NCBI GenBank assembly: GCA_965213525.1
Contig: OZ243889.1
Span: 1,302,001 to 1,366,000, forward strand
Reading direction: 5' to 3'
Length of the DNA: 64,000 nt
Origin: G965213525 sp965213525
GTDB taxonomy: Bacteria > Actinomycetota > Acidimicrobiia > Acidimicrobiales > Poriferisodalaceae
Positions within the stretch are counted from its first letter, which is position 1. Each line of letters starts with the position of its first letter. The notes below the pieces were generated by a model that saw nothing but the letters and a program-made list of their open reading frames with translations, did not search any database and had not been told where the DNA came from. Both the position numbers and the translations under genes were made by a program. Below, one piece after another: positions 59,936 to 64,000 of the stretch.

Positions 59936-61116
59936 GACGGCGACCCGAACCGCACCCGCAGCTCACCACCGTCGACCACAGCGGACCGGACCGCCCGGGC
60001 GGCCAGGGAGTCCGGCAGGGAGATCGAACGGCGATAGGGACCGATGCCGACGAACAGCTCGCCACGCCGGCGCCCCACCTCGACCGCGCCGCCGTCGACC
60101 CCGGGAAGGGTGACGACGAGGTCCCGCTCGCCCTCACCCACGGCCTCGACCCGCATCGGCGCCCCGACGTGCAACCGGGCGGTCGGGTCGTCGTGGGCGT
60201 ACAGCACGTCGCCGAGGGCGGCCAGGGCCCCCACCCCGATCGGCTCGTCGCGGCGCAGCGGCACCCGGAGGCGGGGCAGCGGGGCGAAGCCCTCGTCGAT
60301 GCGGGCCAGCTCCCGGGCCTGGATCTCCCGCCAGCGGTCCCACCACGGGTCGGTCAGCTCGCTCGGCAGCACGCGGTTGACGATGACGGCGTCGACCTCG
60401 TGACCGAACAGGTGCAGGTAGGTGAGGGTCCGGCTCGCCTCTGCCACCACGAGCCGCTCGGGCACCACGACCAGGCGGGCCGAGGTGCGCGTGACGTCAC
60501 AGAGCACGCGACGCGCCCGCTCGACGCGCTCGACGACGGCCTCGCCCCGCTCGACGGCGGCCAGGGTCGGGACCTCGACCCCGAGGAGCTGCTCGACCAG
60601 AGGGGCCATCCCCCCGAGCAGCGTGGACATGTCGGGCCGCAGCCGCCTCGCCCAGAACGTCAGGATCTCGGGGGCGGCGAGCAGGCGGATCGTCTCGGCG
60701 CTCGGTGCGCAGTCGATGACGATGACGTCGTGGGCCGGGTCATCGGCGTGGTCGGCGATCTCCCCGAGGGCGAGGACCTCCTCGACCCCAGGTGGCACCG
60801 CCAGCTCCTCGGCGCGCACCCCGTCCACCCCGGCGCGATCCATGAACTGACCCACCACCGCACGTACGTCGGCCCAGGCCCGTCCCATCACCGCCCGGCC
60901 GTCGATCTGGCGGGCCGTGAGCCGGTCGCTCACCTCGACCGGTCGATCGCCGACCTCGACGTCGAGCACGTCGGCGATCGAGTGGGCCACGTCGGTGGAC
61001 ACCAGCAGGGTCGACAGACCAAGGCTTGCGCACCTCGCGGCGGTGGCCGCTGCCACGGTCGTCTTGCCGACGCCACCCTTGCCGGTGACCAACAGGATGC
61101 GCGAGTGATCTGGCAC
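59932..61116 (-). CDS. ArsA/GET3-like ATPase
   Basis: 394 residues. Deviant Walker A TGKGGVGKTT (11-20), switch STDVAHSIADVL, VIVIDCAPSAETIRLL and a C-terminal small beta domain (ELFVGIGPYRRSISLP) like the Hsp20-type cap seen in actinobacterial ArsA homologues. There is no arsenic-resistance gene around it, so arsenite pumping is unlikely; a chaperone or tail-anchored protein role is possible. It begins one base after the SRPBCC gene and is translated with it. Confidence 0.83.
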   Translation of the reverse strand: MPDHSRILLVTGKGGVGKTTVAAATAARCASLGLSTLLVSTDVAHSIADVLDVEVGDRPVEVSDRLTARQIDGRAVMGRAWADVRAVVGQFMDRAGVDGVRAEELAVPPGVEEVLALGEIADHADDPAHDVIVIDCAPSAETIRLLAAPEILTFWARRLRPDMSTLLGGMAPLVEQLLGVEVPTLAAVERGEAVVERVERARRVLCDVTRTSARLVVVPERLVVAEASRTLTYLHLFGHEVDAVIVNRVLPSELTDPWWDRWREIQARELARIDEGFAPLPRLRVPLRRDEPIGVGALAALGDVLYAHDDPTARLHVGAPMRVEAVGEGERDLVVTLPGVDGGAVEVGRRRGELFVGIGPYRRSISLPDSLAARAVRSAVVDGGELRVRFGSPS

Positions 61117-61117
61117 C

Positions 61118-61585
61118 TCAGCCCGAGCTGATCATCTCGACGTGGTCGGCGAAGTCGTCGAGGGCGGTGTGGCGGATCCGGGCCTCGGCCCGTCGCTTGA
61201 CGAAGCCGGGCAGGGGCATGGCCAGCTCGACGACGAGGTGGTACCGCACCGAGGTGCGTTCGGCGTCGTCCTCGGGGGCGAACTCCCAGAAGCCTGCCAG
61301 CGCCGAGGTGACGTCGCCGTCGACCTGCTCCCAACTGATGCGCTCAGGGGCTCTGCTGAAGTCGTAGCGCAGCGTGTAGGCGGTGCTGCGCCCCATCGCT
61401 GCGGCCCGGAACCTGACGAGCAGGGGGTGGCCGGCATCGTCGAGCTCGAGCACCTCGGCCTCCTTGAGGTCCGAGGCCCACACCGGGTAGTCGGCGACGT
61501 CGGCGGCCACCCCGAAGCAGGTCCGGGGGTTCGCGGCCACCGACGTGGTCAGCAACGCCTCCTCGCGCAACGAATCACCCTCCAC
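61118..61585 (-). CDS. SRPBCC (polyketide cyclase-like) protein
   Basis: 155 residues of the START/Bet v1 fold: TTSVAANPRTCFGVAADVADYPVWASDLKEAEV, then STAYTLRYDFSRAPERISWEQ and SVRYHLVVELAMPLPGFVKRR. Such proteins bind lipids or hydrophobic ligands in a deep pocket. First gene of the SRPBCC-ArsA-unknown-glk operon. GTG 61585; a possible TAGTGT -10 lies 21 bases upstream. Function not known. Confidence 0.78.
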   Translation of the reverse strand: MEGDSLREEALLTTSVAANPRTCFGVAADVADYPVWASDLKEAEVLELDDAGHPLLVRFRAAAMGRSTAYTLRYDFSRAPERISWEQVDGDVTSALAGFWEFAPEDDAERTSVRYHLVVELAMPLPGFVKRRAEARIRHTALDDFADHVEMISSG

Positions 61586-61606
61586 GAGCCGTTCGAGCCA
61601 TCCGGG

Positions 61607-61612
61607 ACACTA
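61607..61612 (-). promoter_or_regulatory. Possible -10 hexamer TAGTGT, SRPBCC operon
   Basis: TAGTGT on the minus strand, 21 bases before GTG 61585. Confidence 0.35.
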
Positions 61613-61637
61613 GCGGCGCGCTGTTCGCAGGGGGCTA

Positions 61638-61749
61638 AGGGGAGCTCAGGGCTAGGGGAGCTCAGGGCTAGGGGAGCTCAGGGCTAGGGGAGCTCAGGGC
61701 TAGGGGAGCTCAGGGCTAGGGGAGCTCAGGGCTAGGGGAGATCAGGGCC
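61638..61749. repeat. 16-bp tandem repeat array between divergent operons
   Basis: Six perfect contiguous copies of AGGGGAGCTCAGGGCT (61638-61733) and a seventh with changes. Each has a GAGCTC palindrome. It occupies most of the 260-bp gap between the SRPBCC operon and the Coq4-family gene. Confidence 0.95.
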
Positions 61750-61845
61750 CGGGAACGTCGGGGCGCACGGGCCGGGCCGAAGATGACAGGATCGACCGAC
61801 CACGCCGGCGCCGGGGCCGCCGAGCGGCGACGACTGGAGTGACAC

Positions 61846-62541
61846 GTGATCACCGAGGGCTTCGCACCGCACCTGCGCACCACGGTCAACCACCTCGACC
61901 AGAACCCGGTGCACCTCCTGTTCGACCAGTTCTGGGAGCACGCCGACTCCGAGGTCATCGACCGGTACCGCACCGAGCTGCTCGCCGATCGCGACGTGGC
62001 GGCCTGGGTCGAGGAGGGCTGGTTCGCCGAGCCGCTCGACCTCGACGCCCTCGCCGCCCTGGCGCCCGACACCCTCGGACGGGCCTACCGCGACTGGATC
62101 GTCGACAACGGCCTCACCGCCCAGATCGCCCTTGACTACCGGTCGTTCCACGAGCGCTCGGTGCGTGACGGCAAGCTCGCGGCCATGCCCCCCGAGTTCC
62201 GCTACGCCGTGCTGCGGGGCTTCCAGGTGCACGACTTCCTCCACGTGCTCACCGGTTATGACCCGTCACCCCGGGGTGAGATCGCCGTGCAGGCCTTCTC
62301 CCTCGCCCAGCTCCGCTTCCCGTACTTCGCCATGTGGATCGCCACGCTCACCTCCCAGGCGGCGTTCGTCGACCCTGGCCGCACGGTGCCGGTGATGGAT
62401 GCCATCTGCGACGGCTGGGAGCTCGGGCGCCGTACCCCCCAGCTGTCGTGCACCAGGTGGGAGGAGCTGGTGGACCGACCGCTCGGCGAGCTGCGCGACG
62501 AGCTCGGCCTCGTCCCCACCGCCCTGGCCGCACGACGCTGA
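61846..62541 (+). CDS. Coq4-family protein
   Basis: 231 residues. The Coq4 metal motif HDxxH-x11-E is exact: H129, D130, H133, E145. Flanking FRYAVLRGFQVHDFLHVLTGYD and AVQAFSLAQ also match. Eukaryotic and proteobacterial Coq4 takes part in ubiquinone synthesis (C1 decarboxylation/hydroxylation). This organism has menaquinone genes, so the substrate here is open. GTG 61846 has GGAG 7 bases upstream. Confidence 0.78.
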   Translation: MITEGFAPHLRTTVNHLDQNPVHLLFDQFWEHADSEVIDRYRTELLADRDVAAWVEEGWFAEPLDLDALAALAPDTLGRAYRDWIVDNGLTAQIALDYRSFHERSVRDGKLAAMPPEFRYAVLRGFQVHDFLHVLTGYDPSPRGEIAVQAFSLAQLRFPYFAMWIATLTSQAAFVDPGRTVPVMDAICDGWELGRRTPQLSCTRWEELVDRPLGELRDELGLVPTALAARR

Positions 62542-62560
62542 CGCCCCGGGTAGCGAGCGG

Positions 62561-63079
62561 TCAGGCCCGAGGCTCGCCGTCGCTGTCGCCGGGAACTGCC
62601 GGAGGGGAGTCGCTACGGGAGTGGTCGTGGCGCGAACCGAAGGTCCCGTGGCGGGCCGCCCACCAGCAGTTGGCCCCCACCCCGAAGGTGGGGGTCAACA
62701 CGCCGAAGGCCAGGGCGGTGAAGGGCCGCAGGCCGGCCCCGGCGAGGGCCACCACGGTCTGGACCGCAAGGCAGGAGTGCAGGGCGACGCGGGTGCGTGG
62801 GGGCGCGGAGGCGACGAGCACGAGATCGGCGACGCTGATCGCCGTGGTCCGGCTGCGCCCGATCGCACGCAGCAGCGCGACGCCGAGCAGCACGGTGCCC
62901 GCAGCGAAGGCGACGAGGGCGACTGCGGCGAACACCACCCGGGCGGCACCGGCGACCACGACGCCCACCACCGTCGTCGACAGCGCTGCTGCGGTGACGA
63001 CGGTGTCGGCGACCACGATGCCCCGTCCGGCCCGGGTGTCACCCGGCGGTGGGTGCTCGACAGATCCGGTGGACGTCAC
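62561..63079 (-). CDS. Conserved hypothetical membrane protein
   Basis: 172 residues with about four membrane helices (for example TVVGVVVAGAARVVFAAVAL, VALHSCLAVQTVVALAGAGL) and a C-terminal loop TPTFGVGANCWWAARHGTF that resembles a recurring PMFGLG..WGARHGTF ending in actinobacterial proteins of unknown role. GTG 63079 overlaps the stop of the glycosyltransferase (GTGA). The long frame upstream is antisense-like and not used. Confidence 0.68.
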   Translation of the reverse strand: MTSTGSVEHPPPGDTRAGRGIVVADTVVTAAALSTTVVGVVVAGAARVVFAAVALVAFAAGTVLLGVALLRAIGRSRTTAISVADLVLVASAPPRTRVALHSCLAVQTVVALAGAGLRPFTALAFGVLTPTFGVGANCWWAARHGTFGSRHDHSRSDSPPAVPGDSDGEPRA

Positions 63080-64000
63080 CGTCGGGCCAGGCCCGCTTCG
63101 AGGCGGGCGGCCTGGTGGTCGTGGGACTGCTCGCAGGCGTGGGCTCGGGCGGCAGCGCCGAGGCGCCGTCGCAGGTCGGGATCGTCGAGCAGGGCGCCGA
63201 GCGCAGCCGCCGCCGCGTCTGCGTCGCCCGGGCGGTCGACGACCAGGCCGGTCCGACCGTCGATCACGGCGTCGTGGGCGCCACCGCTGGCCCCGGCGAC
63301 CTGGGGGGTGCCAGCCGCGGCGGCCTCGAGGAACACCATCCCGAAGCCCTCCTGCTCGAGACCTCCCCACCGCACCCGGCACAACATCGAGAAGACGTCG
63401 GCAGCCGAGTAGAGCCCGGCGAGGGCGTCATCGGGCACCCGGCCACAGAAGCTCACCGGCACGCGCCCCGCCGCGGCGATCAGCTCGAGGCGCCGGCGGT
63501 CCCGCCCGGTGCCGGTCACCGCGACGTGCAGACCGGGGTGGCGGTCGACGAGGCGGCTGGCGGCGGCGATGACCACGTCGATGCCCTTGCGGGGCACGAG
63601 GCGGCTGCCGGCGTGGAGGAGGGGCGCACCGTCCGGCAGGCCGAGATCGGCGCGCACGGCATCACGCTCGGCCTCATCAAGGGGCATGAAGCGATCGACG
63701 TCGACCCCGGGGGGCACGAGGACGGTGGGCAGCTTGCGCCCGGCGGCCCGCACCGCCTCGGCGTGGGGGTACGAGCCGCCGGCGATGACCAGGTCGGCCC
63801 GGCGCAGGATGCGGCCGAGCAGAGCGCCCGAGAGGGGGAGGCGCCCGGGGACGGCGACCTCGGCCCCGTGGGCGATCACGGCGTAGGGCAGGCCGAGGTG
63901 GGGCCCGATCGCTCCGAGCGGCAGGGCCGGATCCAAGATGACGAGCTCGGCGTCGAGGTCCCGGGCCAGGCGCCGCACGGCCCGCACCACCCCCGGGTGG
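63076..64000 (-). CDS. GT4 glycosyltransferase, PimB'-like, N-terminus outside window
   Basis: The frame stays open to the window end, so the N-terminal part is missing. The visible 300 residues are a GT-B family 4 enzyme: HGAEVAVPG, VPPGVDVDRF, GSRLVPRKGIDV (nucleotide-sugar phosphate contact) and LEQEGFGMVFLEAAAAGTP followed by AGASGGAHDAV. These match PimB'-type mannosyltransferases of phosphatidylinositol mannoside synthesis best, but a different acceptor is possible. Last residues are Ala/Arg-rich. Confidence 0.75.
   Translation of the reverse strand, partial: HPGVVRAVRRLARDLDAELVILDPALPLGAIGPHLGLPYAVIAHGAEVAVPGRLPLSGALLGRILRRADLVIAGGSYPHAEAVRAAGRKLPTVLVPPGVDVDRFMPLDEAERDAVRADLGLPDGAPLLHAGSRLVPRKGIDVVIAAASRLVDRHPGLHVAVTGTGRDRRRLELIAAAGRVPVSFCGRVPDDALAGLYSAADVFSMLCRVRWGGLEQEGFGMVFLEAAAAGTPQVAGASGGAHDAVIDGRTGLVVDRPGDADAAAAALGALLDDPDLRRRLGAAARAHACEQSHDHQAARLEAGLARR

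Noticed and set aside
59932..61116. Arsenite-pump ATPase
   Set aside because: No arsenic resistance partner genes are nearby, and the C-terminal beta cap is typical of the non-arsenic actinobacterial group.
1..64000. Horizontally acquired island, prophage or insertion sequence
   Set aside because: No transposase, integrase, tRNA-flanked repeat or compositional break was seen; gene content is core throughout.

Overview
The window is about 72% GC, almost fully coding, and reads as chromosomal housekeeping DNA from a high-GC actinobacterium. The division genes (sepF, yggT, divIVA/wag31-like gene, ftsZ without ftsA), a bacterial proteasome activator (Bpa), an MtrA/MtrB-like pair followed by a GerMN lipoprotein, a mycobacterial-type DnaE1 and menaquinone synthesis all fit. 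My best guess is the class Acidimicrobiia, by inference from gene content and order only. I saw no tRNA, rRNA, insertion sequence, prophage or CRISPR array.

Layout. 1-8.2 kb: menaquinone genes menF (cut by the window edge), menD, menH, menA and menE, with an SCO6745-family gene and an MFS transporter. 8.2-12.9 kb: an SDR / APH-fold kinase / PPK2 operon, a CBS-domain protein, a nitroreductase and an unknown gene. 13-19.7 kb: dnaE1, an FMN-binding protein, bpa, an alkaline-phosphatase-fold enzyme and an Rrf2 regulator. 19.7-39.4 kb: one long leftward chain, the division and cell-wall (dcw) cluster, in transcriptional order mraZ-rsmH-ftsL-like-ftsI-murE-mraY-murD-ftsW-murG-murC-murB-ftsQ-ftsZ-pgeF-yggS-sepF-yggT-divIVA-traR-like-lspA-rluD. 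murF is absent from its usual place between murE and mraY. The promoter in front of mraZ has near-consensus -35 and -10 elements with exact 17-bp spacing and overlaps three TGGGN boxes at 10-bp period, the known MraZ operator pattern.

39.8-64 kb: a lipoate-ligase-family gene, an HNH nuclease, an acyl-CoA dehydrogenase, moxR-DUF58-transglutaminase, DUF3040, threonine aldolase, an inositol-monophosphatase-family gene, the MtrA/MtrB/GerMN operon, a PEP-utilizing-type protein without ATP-grasp domain, glpK-tetR, an AlaC-type aminotransferase, an SRPBCC-ArsA-unknown-ROK glucokinase operon, a Coq4-family protein, a membrane protein and a PimB'-like glycosyltransferase cut by the window edge.

Two habits recur. 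Many genes within operons overlap by four bases (GTGA or ATGA) or are separated by one base, suggesting translational coupling. Many isolated genes carry a TANNNT -10 hexamer (often TAGCGT or TAGCCT) only 6-9 bases before the start codon, the signature of leaderless transcripts; I used both habits to choose starts. Short tandem arrays (15-17 bp units, G/C-rich) sit in several gene gaps and are unexplained. I found no clear novel gene system; the most interesting points are the mraZ control region, the missing murF, the ATP-grasp-less PEP-type protein, the Coq4-family gene in a menaquinone organism, the minimal LpqB-like protein and the tandem arrays.
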